This document shows positions 9,352 to 19,087 of a DNA stretch of 64,000 nucleotides, piece by piece; position 1 is the stretch's first letter, and the number at the start of each line of letters is the position of its first letter. The position numbers were made by a program, and so were the translations under genes. This DNA comes from Gp1-AA133 sp964641665. Its GTDB lineage: Bacteria; Acidobacteriota; Terriglobia; Terriglobales; Acidobacteriaceae. A model generated the notes under the pieces. That model did not search any database. It had not been told where the DNA came from and was given only the letters and a program-made list of their open reading frames with translations. The stretch lies in NCBI GenBank assembly GCA_964641665.1, contig CAZXKO010000031.1:102165-166164 (forward strand). The letters run 5' to 3'.

Positions 9352-10983
9352 CTATGGAAGCGCGAAACTGAAAATGTCGCCGCCGGCCGCGATAGCGACG
9401 TACTGTTTTCCGGAGACTGCGTAGCTGATGGGAGAAGCGCTTATAGCCTGGCCAGTATTAAAGTGCCAGAGGGGCTTGCCGTTCCTAGCATCGACCGCCT
9501 CGAAGGAATTCGCCTCGTCTCCGAAAAATACAAGGCTGCCGGCAGTCGTCATGGTGCCGCCGGAGGAGTGTCCGCTCCCGACCTGCAGATATTTCCACGC
9601 AAGCTTGCCAGAATCCAGACTGTAGGCCAGAAGAAGCTTTCGCGAATCTTCGCCCGGAATGCGCTTGACCCCGGTCGAATTGTAAGTCTCTCCTTCTTTG
9701 AAGCGCTGGGGCTCCGTTTTGGAGAAGAACGTTTCGCATTCTTCTAATGCCATGAAGTACACCAAGCGCGTTGCTTCGTTGTACGAAGGTGCGAACCAGT
9801 TGGTCGCGCCTGCCCATCCGGGACAAATGCGGGTTCCCTTCGTTGTAGGCTGAACGTCGGTGCGAATCGGCCTTCCCTCTGCATCGATCCCTTTGGCCCA
9901 ATTCAGCTTTTCGACGAACGGCACCGCGGAGAGAAATTTACCGTCGGTCCGGTCAAGCACGTACAGATACCCGTTGCGGTTGGCTTGCACGATCAACCGG
10001 CGGGGCGCGCCTTGGTAATCCGCGTCCACCAGGATGGATGTTTCCACGCCGTCATAGTCGAACAAATCATGGGGAGTGAACTGGAAATACCACTTGAGTT
10101 TGCCCGTATCCGGATCGAGCGCGAGCACGCAGTCCGTATACAAGTCATCCCCCGGGCGGACTCTGCCGTCAAAATCAGGCGCAGGATTGCTGGTGCCCCA
10201 GAAGACGGTGTTGGTTCCAGGGTCATAGGTACCAGGCATCCAAGTAGTCCCGCCGCCGTGCAGATACGCGCTCCCGGGCCAACTCTCAGAGCCGAACTCA
10301 CCGGGCGCGGGAATTGTCCAGAAACGCCAGTCCAGCTTTCCCGTCTGCGCATCGTAGGCTGCGACGAAGCCGCGGACTCCATCGTCGCCTCCTGACGTTC
10401 CGACCAGTACCTTGTCGTTCACGACCAAGGGGGCGCTGGTCGCTCCATAGTTCTTGTTCCACGTAGCGTACGCAACGTCCCAGAGCAGGTTCCCCGAGCG
10501 CGCATCGAGGCACAGGAGATGCGCGTTATCGGTCTCCATATAAACTCGGTCATGCCAGACTCCAACACCTCGGTTGATGTGTCTGGCAGCATCGTCCACC
10601 AGTCCATTGGAGATCGTTCGCGCGTGCTGCCACACGACCCGCCCAGTGCGGGCGTCGAGGGCAAAGGCGTCGTTCGCAGCCGTGACGAACATCATCCCAT
10701 TCACCACCACTGGACTGACTTCTAGCCGGCTGGAATTGTGTGCGTGGAATACCCACTGTGCCCGCAGTTGAGCCACGTTGCTGGTGTTGATCTCCGTCAG
10801 ACTGCTGAACCGGCGTCCGGAATAGTCACCGTTGTAGGAAATCCAATTGGCGGCCGGAGGTTGCGCCAGCAGATCTTCGGAGCGAACGTTGATGTCGGTA
10901 GAAGTCGGCGGAACCGGTGGATCGTCTATCCCGCCAGCGACCAAACTGGTGCCAACCAAGAGCAGGCAGAGCCCAAAACGCAT
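9352..10983 (-). CDS. PQQ-dependent quinoprotein dehydrogenase
   Basis: Periplasmic eight-bladed beta-propeller enzyme oxidising an alcohol or sugar with PQQ. From the ATG at 10983 it has 543 residues with a clear signal peptide (MRFGLCLLLVGTSLVAGG). The open frame extends further to 11205 but that extension is not signal-like. Propeller tryptophan repeats such as LDARTGRVVWQH, YDAQTGKLDWRFW and LDPDTGKLKWYFQ are evident, with FTPHDLFDYDG, a motif of PQQ alcohol dehydrogenases. There is no fused cytochrome domain. A dihaem cytochrome c is divergently encoded 310 bp away and could be the electron acceptor. The substrate is not determinable. Confidence 0.88.
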   Translation of the reverse strand: MRFGLCLLLVGTSLVAGGIDDPPVPPTSTDINVRSEDLLAQPPAANWISYNGDYSGRRFSSLTEINTSNVAQLRAQWVFHAHNSSRLEVSPVVVNGMMFVTAANDAFALDARTGRVVWQHARTISNGLVDDAARHINRGVGVWHDRVYMETDNAHLLCLDARSGNLLWDVAYATWNKNYGATSAPLVVNDKVLVGTSGGDDGVRGFVAAYDAQTGKLDWRFWTIPAPGEFGSESWPGSAYLHGGGTTWMPGTYDPGTNTVFWGTSNPAPDFDGRVRPGDDLYTDCVLALDPDTGKLKWYFQFTPHDLFDYDGVETSILVDADYQGAPRRLIVQANRNGYLYVLDRTDGKFLSAVPFVEKLNWAKGIDAEGRPIRTDVQPTTKGTRICPGWAGATNWFAPSYNEATRLVYFMALEECETFFSKTEPQRFKEGETYNSTGVKRIPGEDSRKLLLAYSLDSGKLAWKYLQVGSGHSSGGTMTTAGSLVFFGDEANSFEAVDARNGKPLWHFNTGQAISASPISYAVSGKQYVAIAAGGDIFSFALP

Positions 10984-11292
10984 TCCTGGAATCTTTCTCA
11001 AACGGGTGCACCGTAAGAACTCGGTTCGACCATCTTGGCGGGCTGCCCGAGCAGCGAACGCATTATCGAATGAAATTCGCATTTCCGCAATCGCGTTTCC
11101 CTTTCTGCCTTGTGCGCTGCCGCTGGACTTGCGCAATTTTGCTAGAATCCGGCCCTCCAAACAAAATCTGTTGACACATTGCACGAGCCTGGGATAAACC
11201 GTCATTCAATCGTTTTAACTCGGCGAAAGTGCTTCCCCCGGCAAGGCTCTGACTCGAATTTCGACTTAGGGTGCTGATTTGATTGGAGCGTA

Positions 11293-12123
11293 ATGCGGTC
11301 GTCCAAAACAAGAACTCGTTGCTGCGCTCTGTGGTTCGTCCTCGTGGCAACGAGCTTGCGCGCACAACAAACACAGGACAAGCAAACCGAGTACCAGAAT
11401 TCACCTCGAACCCTAGCCGCCGGGCAGCGCACTTTTAGCTCCCGGTGCGCCGGCTGTCATGGCCTCGATGGCCGGGGCGGCGAACGTGCTCCCAACATTG
11501 TCTCGAATTCGCAAGTGCAACGATTATCTGATCTTCAACTCCAACGGATCGTCGCGAATGGCCGGCCCGATTTCGGCATGCCTGCGTTTCGTCTCATCGG
11601 GTCGTTGCAGGTTAGGCAGGTCGTCGAGTACCTACGTACGCTCCAAGGTGGAGGCGGAGCCGCGACAATCCCGGGGGACCCTAAGAAAGGCCGATTGCTT
11701 TTTATCGGGAAGGCCGCTTGCTCATCCTGTCACCGAGTTCGCGACGAAGGAGCATTCTTCGGCCCCGACCTCTCCAACTATGCAAACGGATTGCCAGCAA
11801 CGGTAATTCGGCGGGCAATCACGAGTCCCGACCTTGGCCCCGCGAACGGCCAATTGGCGGTCGCGCGTATTCGGTCGGGGGAGGCGTTAACGGGAGTCAT
11901 CCGAAACGAGGACAATTTCTCTCTGCAGATTCAGACCACAGACGGAATGTTTCATTTTCTGATGAAAACGGACTTAGAAAGTTTGGAGTATCAACCCCAG
12001 GCGCCCATGCCTACGGACTACGGCGTGCGCCTCAGTTCGCAGGAATTGGATGACCTTGTTAGCTATCTGCACAATCTGAACAAAGTCGAGGATGTGCCTT
12101 CCGCCGGTGAGGATCAGCCGTGA
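11293..12123 (+). CDS. Exported dihaem cytochrome c
   Basis: 276 residues with an N-terminal signal sequence (about 10-24) and two haem c attachment sites: CAGCH at 52-56 and CSSCH at 143-147. Likely axial methionines follow in DFGMPAF and near the C terminus. Each half is a class I cytochrome c domain; between the last CXXCH and the end there is about 100 residues of SLQIQTTDG-type beta structure also seen in cytochromes attached to PQQ dehydrogenases. It probably shuttles electrons from the divergent quinoprotein. Its stop overlaps the GTG of the next gene (12120), so the two are translationally coupled. Confidence 0.88.
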   Translation: MRSSKTRTRCCALWFVLVATSLRAQQTQDKQTEYQNSPRTLAAGQRTFSSRCAGCHGLDGRGGERAPNIVSNSQVQRLSDLQLQRIVANGRPDFGMPAFRLIGSLQVRQVVEYLRTLQGGGGAATIPGDPKKGRLLFIGKAACSSCHRVRDEGAFFGPDLSNYANGLPATVIRRAITSPDLGPANGQLAVARIRSGEALTGVIRNEDNFSLQIQTTDGMFHFLMKTDLESLEYQPQAPMPTDYGVRLSSQELDDLVSYLHNLNKVEDVPSAGEDQP

Positions 12124-13145
12124 TTTTGCACCGGCGGCCGTCTTCGTTTTTCTGCGACCCGTTCCATGAGGGTCTACGCGTATTCAGGCGAACGATCGCT
12201 ATCCTCGTCACTGGTGTCTTTGCCTTTCTTCCCATATCGCTTAAAGCACAAGCGAATCTCCGTCCCTTCTCGATGCAACCGCTCTCCCCTGAGTTCTGGG
12301 CCATGTTCGATCGTGACGCCAAGCTGGAAACAGTAGCGCAAGGCTTTGGGTTCACCGAGGGCCCGATGTGGGATCCGGCCGGGTTCCTTTACGTCAGCGA
12401 TGAAACCATCAACAAGATTTTTCGCGTGTTCCCGGACGGAAGAAAAGAAGAAGTGATCGCTCTTGGAGATCCCGACGGCAACACCTTCGATCGGCAGCAC
12501 CGACTGATCGACTGCGCCAGTGTGATGCGCGCAATTATTGCGGTTACACCTGAAGGCAAGTACACGATCCTCGCAGATCATTTCGAAAGCAAGAAGTTCA
12601 ACAGTCCTAATGACGTGATCGTCGGACCCGATGGCGCGCTCTATTTCACCGATCCGACTCTTGACCTGGTCGCGGGAGAAAAACAGGAGATCCCGTTTCA
12701 GGGAGTCTATCGCCTGGGTGATAAAAGCGATGTTCGACTGCTCACCCGGGACCTGGCTCAGCCCAACGGTCTCGCCTTCTCTCCCGACGGGAAGCACTTC
12801 TATATCGACGACAGCGAGCAAAGGAATATTCGCGTGTACGACGTTCTTCCCGACGGGTCCCTCGCCAACGGCCGCATTTTTGGCCAAGAGCCTGGCGGAA
12901 AGGACGACGGTGTACCAGACGGAATCAAAGTGGACGAGAAAGGAAATCTATTCGTCACCGGGCCGAAGGGCATTTGGGTGTGGGACACAGAAGGCCACCA
13001 CCTGGGAACGATTGCCATACCCGAGCAGCCCGCGAATCTGGCTTGGGGAGATCGGGACTACCGCACCCTTTACATCACCGCCACCACCTCGGTTTACCGC
13101 CTGCGCACCAGAACGAAAGGTTACGTTCCATATCTGGAGCACTGA
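12120..13145 (+). CDS. SMP-30/gluconolactonase-family lactonase, exported
   Basis: 341-residue six-bladed beta-propeller of the SMP-30/gluconolaconase family, which hydrolyses sugar lactones with a divalent metal. A hydrophobic signal sequence sits at about 22-44. Family landmarks: the metal-binding Glu in GFTEGPMWDPAG, NSPNDVIVGPDGALYFTDP with metal-binding Asn and Asp, and QPNGLAFSPDGKHFYIDDS. The GTG start overlaps the cytochrome stop in GTGA. Together with the PQQ dehydrogenase and cytochrome this gives a periplasmic module: sugar to lactone, electrons to cytochrome, lactone to sugar acid. Confidence 0.87.
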   Translation: MILHRRPSSFFCDPFHEGLRVFRRTIAILVTGVFAFLPISLKAQANLRPFSMQPLSPEFWAMFDRDAKLETVAQGFGFTEGPMWDPAGFLYVSDETINKIFRVFPDGRKEEVIALGDPDGNTFDRQHRLIDCASVMRAIIAVTPEGKYTILADHFESKKFNSPNDVIVGPDGALYFTDPTLDLVAGEKQEIPFQGVYRLGDKSDVRLLTRDLAQPNGLAFSPDGKHFYIDDSEQRNIRVYDVLPDGSLANGRIFGQEPGGKDDGVPDGIKVDEKGNLFVTGPKGIWVWDTEGHHLGTIAIPEQPANLAWGDRDYRTLYITATTSVYRLRTRTKGYVPYLEH

Positions 13146-13151
13146 ACGGAA

Positions 13152-13616
13152 TCACTTCTTAAGTAGCGCGTCGATCGCGGCCTGAGCGATCGCTTCATCG
13201 ATCTCCGATTTCGCACCGCTGGCGGCAATCGCACCCACGGTCTGGCCGTCCACCTGAATGGGAAGTCCGCCCTGGTTCGGGAAGAAATCCGGAAAAGCAA
13301 GAACGTCGACATTGCCTTTTTTCAAAGCATCGGCGCCATCTTTCGATGGGCTTCGGTAGAACGCGGCATGTCGGGCTTTTCTCTGCGCGAATTGAATGGT
13401 ATTCAGCGAAGCAGCATCCGCCTTCTGCAGGAAAAGGAGGTTGCCACTCTCGTCCACAACGCAGAGGGTGACTTCCACATGCAGCTTCTGCGCTTCCGCT
13501 TCGGCCGCGGCGACCATGGTCTTGATCGCGGCCAGGTTCAGGTACTTCTTGCTGGGCAGTTCAGCAAACGCGGTCGCCACAAGAATGCTCAGCATCACAA
13601 TCAACAGTTTGAACAT
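13152..13616 (-). CDS. GlcG/HbpS-family exported protein
   Basis: 154 residues from the ATG at 13616, with a signal peptide ending near ATAFA. The rest is one GlcG/HbpS (haem-degrading DUF336) domain: AEAEAQKLHVEVTLCVVDESGNLLFLQKAD, then FPNQGGLPIQVDGQTVGAIAASG, the conserved glycine-rich core. Family members are linked to haem sensing or to cobalamin/glycol operons; the role is usually unknown. It converges on the SMP-30 gene with only 6 bp between stops. A frameshifted homologue lies at 41876-42220. Confidence 0.8.
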   Translation of the reverse strand: MFKLLIVMLSILVATAFAELPSKKYLNLAAIKTMVAAAEAEAQKLHVEVTLCVVDESGNLLFLQKADAASLNTIQFAQRKARHAAFYRSPSKDGADALKKGNVDVLAFPDFFPNQGGLPIQVDGQTVGAIAASGAKSEIDEAIAQAAIDALLKK

Positions 13617-14016
13617 GGCAAGGGATGCTACCAGCTGCTTCCGCGGTTTTCCAGACGAAAGCGCGGGCAGCCCTGGCACGAGATGGACGAACTCGCAAAC
13701 ATGAATCAGCCCACTGAGCGTTACTGCCGTTTTGCTCGAAAATAACAACGGCATCGGTATTTCAGCTCCATACGTTTCTTCGAGAGTTGAGGATGAGTAG
13801 GTCGGCCGTCGGACCGTGCATGCCTGTTCCTTCGCCAGAGCGGAGCCACGTGGGCAGCTCAGGTGAGTTGGCACACGTTCTGCGATCGACCCCAAAGCTT
13901 CGTAAAACCTACTTGCTGGATCGTGCGAATTTCCACGTGCTACGGTCGATTCTAGATTGCACGCGTTGAACCGCGCATGATGAGGCGCGTCGCGATCATG
14001 TGGTCGGTGTATTGCG

Positions 14017-14054
14017 TGTAAGCGTTTACAGACGACGGCGCAATGGAGCATAAT
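14017..14054 (+). promoter_or_regulatory. LacI-type operator overlapping the GH2 promoter
   Basis: TGTAAGCGTTTACA (14017-14030) is a near-perfect 14-bp palindrome of the LacI/GalR/CcpA operator class. Its right arm is the -35 (TTTACA, 14025-14030), followed by an 18-nt spacer and a CATAAT -10 (14049-14054). Binding would occlude polymerase, so repression is expected. No lacI gene is in the window. Confidence 0.6.
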
Positions 14055-14102
14055 GCCCCGTTCTCCATGACCTTCATATCAGGAACATCAGGGGGGCATT
14101 TC

Positions 14103-16421
14103 ATGGACCGTCGCGATTTCCTCAAGGCCACGGGGGGCCTGATTGCGAGCGCCACACTTACCCAGCCGGGTTTTGCGGGCACCGCGAGCGAGGCCACCAC
14201 TGCGGCAGGACGGCTGGTGACTCCTATGAACCGGAACTGGCAGTACAGCCGGACGGTTGCCGAGGGAGCACATGCGCGCGACTTCGACGATTCTGGATAC
14301 GAGCGTGTGGTGATCCCGCATACCAACGTCAAATTGCCTTGGCACAGTTTTGATGAGAAAACCTATGAGTTTGTCTCCAGCTACAGGCGCCACTTCAAAC
14401 TGCCGGCCGAGGCCCGCGGGAAGCACGTGTTCGTGGACTTTGAAGGAGTGATGACGGCATCCACGGTGTGGATCAACGGCACACGTTTGGGCGAATACAA
14501 AGGAGGATACACGCCGTTTTCTTTCGACCTGACGCCGCACGTCGACTTCGATGGTGAGAATGTGCTAGCCGTGGACGTCGACTCCAGCGAGCGCGCCGAC
14601 ATCCCGCCCTTCGGCTACGAGATCGACTATCTGACTTTCGGTGGTATCTACCGTGAAGTGTGGCTCCGCGTTGTCCCTTCGAGCTTTATCGAAAACGTGT
14701 TCGCAAAGCCGAAGGATGTTCTGGGTCAGCACCCCACCTTGGATGTGGATTGCTACATCCAGCATATGGAGTTGTCGCGGGAGTCGTTCCGTGTTGAAGC
14801 CGTCCTGAAAGACGGCGATCGCGAGGTCGCCAAGGCCTCTCAGAACGTACCGTCTTCCCCTGCAACCCAGGAAGCGGTGGCCCACACGGTTCACATCGCG
14901 AACCTGAGCGGAATCAAGCTGTGGGATCTCGCAAACCGAAATCTATACAACGTCGAAGTAATACTGTGGCGTGGCAACCAGCGCGTCGACGAGCTTACGC
15001 GGACAATTGGTTTCCGCGAAGCACAGTTCACGGACCATGGATTCGAATTGAACGGCAAGGTCATCAAGCTGCGCGGGTTGGATCGGCACCAGACCTTCCC
15101 CTGGGTTGGGCAAGCAATGCCGGGACGGGTGCAGCGGCGCGACGCGTATGTCCTGCGCAACAAGCTCAAGTGCAATATCGTCCGCACCTCGCACTACCCG
15201 CAGTCCCGACATTTTCTGGATGCCTGCGACGAGAGCGGACTGCTGGTGCTGGAAGAAATTCCCGGCTGGCAGCACATCGGCGACGAAGCCTGGAAGCTCC
15301 TCGCTATCGACAACGTGGGCCGCATGATCCGCCGCGACTGGAATCATCCTTCGATCATTCTCTGGGGCGTACGCATCAACGAGTCGCACGACGACCACGA
15401 CTTTTACACACGTACCAACGCCCTGGCGCACAAGCTCGATCCGACACGGCAAACTGGCGGGATCCGTTATTTTCAGGATTCGGAGTTCCTGGAAGATGTG
15501 TTCACGATGAACGATTTTGGCTTTCCGCTCAAGCCGCCCAATCACCCCAGGTACCTGAATACCGAATTTGTCGGACACACGTATCCCACCAAGACAATCG
15601 ACCAGGTAGAACGGCTGACGGAACATACGCTGCGGCATGCGCGCATCCACGACCAACTGGCTTCGAATCCTCAGTACGCAGGCGGCATCGGCTGGTGCGC
15701 GTTCGACTACAACACACACGGCGACTTCGGGTCCGGAGACCGGATCTGCTACCACGGGGTGACGGACATGTTTCGCGAGCCGAAGCCGGCGGCGGGGTTC
15801 TACAAGTCGCAGTGCGATCCAGCAGAGGAAGTCGTCATGGAACCGGCCTTCCACTGGGCGCGGGGCGATGAATCGATCGGATTTTCGCGGGCCGTGGTTT
15901 GCTCCAATTGCGACCATCTGAAACTTTACATTGACGACAAACTGGTCGTGGAAGCCGATCCCGACCGCGCGCAGTTTGCGCACCTCCGCTACGCGCCATT
16001 CGACATAAAACTGAAGGAACTTTTTCACAAGTGGGGAGATCTGCGGCTGGAAGGATATCTCGAGGGCAAGCAGGTGATCGTGAAGCGTTTCTCGGGCAAA
16101 GGAGTTGATGCAAAATTCGCGCTGCTGCCGGATGACACGAGCCTCTCGGGCGATGGTGCGGACACGACCCGAGTGGTCTTGCGCGTGACCGACGAATTCG
16201 ATGCGATTCGACCTTTTGCCAACGATGCGGTCAAGTTCGACATCGACGGCCCAGCTGACATTATCGGCGACAATCCTTTTTCTTTAATCGGGGGGACCGG
16301 CGCGATCTGGATTCGAGCGAAAGAACAAGCTGGAACGGCGCGGCTTACAGCCACGCACCCGGTGCTGGGCAAGCAGCAGCTTGAATTCAGGATTGATCCA
16401 GCTGCGCCCGAAGGCATATAG
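14103..16421 (+). CDS. Tat-exported GH2 beta-galactosidase/beta-glucuronidase-like enzyme
   Basis: 772 residues from the ATG at 14103, preceded by a G-rich Shine-Dalgarno. A Tat signal (DRRDFLKATGG) opens the chain. GH2 architecture follows: a jelly-roll sugar-binding domain (VDFEGVMTASTVWING), an Ig-like domain, then a TIM barrel with LRGLDRHQTFPW. The acid/base is Glu427 in RINES and the nucleophile is probably Glu488 in LNTEFVGH. C-terminal beta-sandwich domains end the protein. It acts on beta-linked galactosides or glucuronides outside the cytoplasm. A LacI-type operator controls its promoter. It is monocistronic. Confidence 0.9.
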   Translation: MDRRDFLKATGGLIASATLTQPGFAGTASEATTAAGRLVTPMNRNWQYSRTVAEGAHARDFDDSGYERVVIPHTNVKLPWHSFDEKTYEFVSSYRRHFKLPAEARGKHVFVDFEGVMTASTVWINGTRLGEYKGGYTPFSFDLTPHVDFDGENVLAVDVDSSERADIPPFGYEIDYLTFGGIYREVWLRVVPSSFIENVFAKPKDVLGQHPTLDVDCYIQHMELSRESFRVEAVLKDGDREVAKASQNVPSSPATQEAVAHTVHIANLSGIKLWDLANRNLYNVEVILWRGNQRVDELTRTIGFREAQFTDHGFELNGKVIKLRGLDRHQTFPWVGQAMPGRVQRRDAYVLRNKLKCNIVRTSHYPQSRHFLDACDESGLLVLEEIPGWQHIGDEAWKLLAIDNVGRMIRRDWNHPSIILWGVRINESHDDHDFYTRTNALAHKLDPTRQTGGIRYFQDSEFLEDVFTMNDFGFPLKPPNHPRYLNTEFVGHTYPTKTIDQVERLTEHTLRHARIHDQLASNPQYAGGIGWCAFDYNTHGDFGSGDRICYHGVTDMFREPKPAAGFYKSQCDPAEEVVMEPAFHWARGDESIGFSRAVVCSNCDHLKLYIDDKLVVEADPDRAQFAHLRYAPFDIKLKELFHKWGDLRLEGYLEGKQVIVKRFSGKGVDAKFALLPDDTSLSGDGADTTRVVLRVTDEFDAIRPFANDAVKFDIDGPADIIGDNPFSLIGGTGAIWIRAKEQAGTARLTATHPVLGKQQLEFRIDPAAPEGI

Positions 16422-16682
16422 GCCCGGAGGCGGCTTCGCGCGAAGACCCGTTGCAGGCTGCAGACCGCCCTCTTACCAAGGAGATGTACCTAGATGCGGT
16501 TAAACAGCCGCGAATTTCTCGGTGTCGCACGGCGGCAGTGATCGGCGCTGCCGGTTTTCGGCTACCAGGGTGGGCGCTCGGGAGCGGGAGCGAGTAGGCG
16601 GGGTCAGGTTGGTCGAGGCCCGGAAGGCTCCTCAGGACAAGCGCGGTCTGCCAAGCAGAAAAAGCGTAATTCCTATATTTGC
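16422..16682. other. Non-coding stretch between GH2 and the tRNA-Arg repeat
   Basis: No intact gene. It holds a possible truncated Tat-signal start (next entry) and ends at the left boundary of the integrative element. Confidence 0.5.
16494..16600 (+). pseudogene. Remnant of a Tat-exported protein start
   Basis: AGGAGATG sits before an ATG at 16494 that begins MRLNSREFLGVA, a twin-arginine-like leader. The frame stops 15 codons in, but a one-base shift near 16538 continues as a hydrophobic leader (AAVIGAAGF) before also ending near 16600. This looks like the start of a Tat-exported enzyme whose body is gone, perhaps lost when the element at 16683-21114 integrated. Confidence 0.35.
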
Positions 16683-16736
16683 TGGCGACCCCGGAGGGAG
16701 TCGAACCCCCAACCCTCAGATCCGAAGTCTGATGCT
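16683..16736 (-). repeat. Displaced tRNA-Arg 3' end: attachment-site repeat (left)
   Basis: 54 bp identical to 21038-21091, the 3' two-thirds of the intact tRNA-Arg(TCG). It covers the CCA end, acceptor 3' strand, T arm, anticodon arm and part of the D-loop side, then diverges. This is what remains of the original chromosomal tRNA 3' end when an element inserts into a tRNA gene and restores it. Confidence 0.85.
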
Positions 16737-16875
16737 TTGTCCCCGCTAGCCTATCATCGAGCATCCCTGAACCGCTCTGGGAGATGCTACGCCGGCTGCT
16801 TGACTCCCTAAATATGTACTTCATGCGTTTGTCCACCCTACGATTTTCTCGTGCGGTATATCGAGGAGGATCAAT

Positions 16876-17845
16876 ATGCGTGGAGTCTTCGAACGCTTCA
16901 AAGGGAGCGGCGTATGGTACGTCCGCTATGCCGATGCTTCTGGCAAACTCAGGCGGGAACGGGTCGGTCCCAAGTCCGCCGCGCTTCAGCTGTATAGCAA
17001 ACGCAAGACCCAAATCCATCTACAAGAAAAACTACCCGAGAACTTCCGGGTGAAATCTGTTTCCTTCCAGAAGTTGACGGATGCCGCGTTGCTCTGGTCG
17101 GAAGCGAACAAGAAATCCTACCCGAGCGACAAAGGCCAGATCGCCCGCCTGGTCGCGGAGTTCGGATCGCGCTCCGCCGAACAAATCACGGTGGGAGATT
17201 TTGAGAGATATATTTGGTATCCAGCCCTGGGCGGTGGCAACGCGCAATCGCTGCCGGGCACTCCTAAAGATGATCTACCGGATCGGAGAGCAGGATGGAG
17301 TGATCCAGACGAATCCCGCGCGGAAACTCCGGATGGCCAAAGAACAAGGAAGGGTGCGCTGGCTATTGGACGCGGAGGAGGCTCTGCTGCGCCAAAAGAT
17401 TCCACCCGCCCATCTACCGGAGTTCGATCTGGCGCTCAATACCGGGATGCGGCGGGGCGAGCAGTACAACCTCGAATGGCCGAACGTGGATTTCGAACGC
17501 GGGATGTTAACGATTCCCCGCTCCAAGAACGGCGAGACGCGCCACGTCCCGCTGAACCAGGCCGCTCTGAATTCGCTACGCCGCCTGAAAAACGGCGACG
17601 ACGAGGGTCGCGTCTTTGGCCTGATCTCGCCGAGGTACTGGTTCGACACGGCCATCGGCAAAGCGAAAATAAAGAATTTTCATTGGCACGATCTGCGCCA
17701 TACCTTCGCGTCGCGGCTCGTCATGAAGGGCGTCGATCTCCGAACCGTCCAGGAATTGCTCGGGCATAAATCGATCACGATGACCTGCCGCTATGCGCAT
17801 CTGTCGCAATCCCATCTCAAGGAAGCGGTAGAGAAGCTGGGTTAG
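16876..17845 (+). pseudogene. Tyrosine-recombinase integrase, frameshifted
   Basis: The N-terminal part is read from the ATG at 16876 (ARM-binding-like domain: GVWYVRYADASGKLRRE). Around 17200-17215 a +1 shift is needed, after which the catalytic domain continues to the stop at 17845. Catalytic residues are all present: Arg in NTGMRRGEQYNLEW, Lys in RSKNGETRHVPL, HDLRHTFASR, LGHKS and the nucleophile Tyr in CRYAHLS. It lies 140 bp inside the left att repeat, as expected of an integrase for the tRNA-Arg site. The shift is either a real inactivation or an assembly error. Confidence 0.85.
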
Positions 17846-18171
17846 CTTCGGTCCAAACGTCGGTATTGGACCGGCGTTTCACTCATAAAGTCGAGTGAAA
17901 ACGAGTGGACGAAGCCCCGCGATGCTCGGTATTTGAGTTGCTCGTTGTAGCGGGCTTGGGCTTCCTCGAAAGTTGCGAAGCCATCCTGGGGCGAAAGGGT
18001 AACCGTCTGGTTCGCGAAAGTCTTCAGACCCTCGTCCCAGTATCCGTGCTTCTCCCGAACAAAAAACGTCTGGGCTCCGTTGCGAAACTCAAAATCAAAA
18101 CTCGGTTGGTAATACTCGCCTCCGTCGAGGAAGGTTTTCGGAGCGTCGGTCTTGTAAAGGGTCTCAAACAT
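17842..18171 (-). CDS. Hypothetical protein in integrative element
   Basis: 109 residues, no family recognised. It has no signal peptide or membrane segment and is rich in aromatic residues (GEYYQPSFDFEF, HGYWDEG), suggesting a small beta-rich soluble protein. The stop overlaps the end of the convergent integrase. The Shine-Dalgarno is weak. It could be a genuine cargo gene or a chance frame; I lean to real because its composition is protein-like and no other frame competes. Confidence 0.5.
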   Translation of the reverse strand: MFETLYKTDAPKTFLDGGEYYQPSFDFEFRNGAQTFFVREKHGYWDEGLKTFANQTVTLSPQDGFATFEEAQARYNEQLKYRASRGFVHSFSLDFMSETPVQYRRLDRS

Positions 18172-18438
18172 AACTCGCTGGGCGTCAAAGCGCGCGATTT
18201 GCGTCTACTTGCAGGACCTACGGCCTTGAGTTCTTTTACGAGGCGCAGACGCAAACAAAATGGTACTGCGTTCGCCGATTGGGCGTCAAAGTGAGGCTAA
18301 TCTTTGCGGCTTCCTCGACGCGAGCGCCGAGTCCCTGTGCGACGGGGGTGACTGAAGTCACGGGGGCGGGTGATGCGGGTCGTATGAGCGGGTGCGGTGC
18401 AGTTCTAGTCTCAGTACATCTCCGCCAGGAGGTGGAAG

Positions 18439-18882
18439 ATGGCGCGACGCTACACTGCTCCCCCAGATCTATACGATGCGCTCGAACAGCGCTGCGAAAA
18501 GGTCCGAAAGGCAAAACCAACGGTACTGTTCCGGCGCGGGGAACAGGCTTTCGGTATGTTTCTTATTCTCAGAGGGACGGTGGGTCTCGATTTCGGTGTT
18601 GATAGTTCGTCCGGACTCGCCAGCACCTACGGTCCGGGTACACTCGTAGGCTTACCTGCGACTCTCACCAAACGCAACTACAGTATGACGGCTACCGTGA
18701 CCGGCGACGCTGAACTCGGATTTCTAACGACCCAGGTACTAGAGTCTCTATTGCGCGAGCACCCCGAATTCTGCCGGGAGTTGCTGGAAATTCTGGGAGC
18801 CAAACTTACCCATACCGAACAAGTGACGAAGGCGCTGCTGCGCAAAGAGAAACTGCCCAAACTGGAGTCGGGAGTTGCGTAG
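18439..18882 (+). CDS. Cyclic-nucleotide-binding-domain protein without DNA-binding domain
   Basis: 147 residues with AGGAGG 6 nt before the ATG. The sequence follows the Crp/Fnr sensor barrel: VLFRRGEQAFGMFLILRGTVGL, then YGPGTLVGLPATL, then SMTATVTGDAELGFL, and a long C-terminal helix (SLLREHPEFCRELLEILG). It stops before any helix-turn-helix, whereas Crp-type regulators run to about 220 residues. The phosphate-binding Arg of true cAMP binders is not evident. It is cargo of the tRNA-Arg element. It could be a stand-alone sensor or a truncated regulator. Confidence 0.75.
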   Translation: MARRYTAPPDLYDALEQRCEKVRKAKPTVLFRRGEQAFGMFLILRGTVGLDFGVDSSSGLASTYGPGTLVGLPATLTKRNYSMTATVTGDAELGFLTTQVLESLLREHPEFCRELLEILGAKLTHTEQVTKALLRKEKLPKLESGVA

Positions 18883-19087
18883 ATGCACCCTTATTGCCGA
18901 ATTCCTTCTCCAACCGGATACGCCGCGTCAATCTTCTTCAGTATCCGCTCCGCCAGGCGAATGGCGTTCGCAATAAGCGCCTCACTCCTCGGAGTGGGCC
19001 GGTAATCGTTAAGGTCTTCCGCGTTTTTCAGGTGTCGCGCCACGAGGGATTGCAGCCGCAATAAAGACAACGCGCTTGCGGCTACGG
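18883..19087. other. Short region with a possible tiny minus-strand frame
   Basis: A minus-strand frame ending at 18891 encodes about 50 helix-rich residues (ALIANAIRLAERILKKID). It has no convincing start and may be the tail of a decayed gene. Confidence 0.25.

Noticed and set aside
10984..11205. 74-codon N-terminal extension of the PQQ dehydrogenase
   Set aside because: The extension is not signal-like, whereas the ATG at 10983 begins a normal signal peptide.
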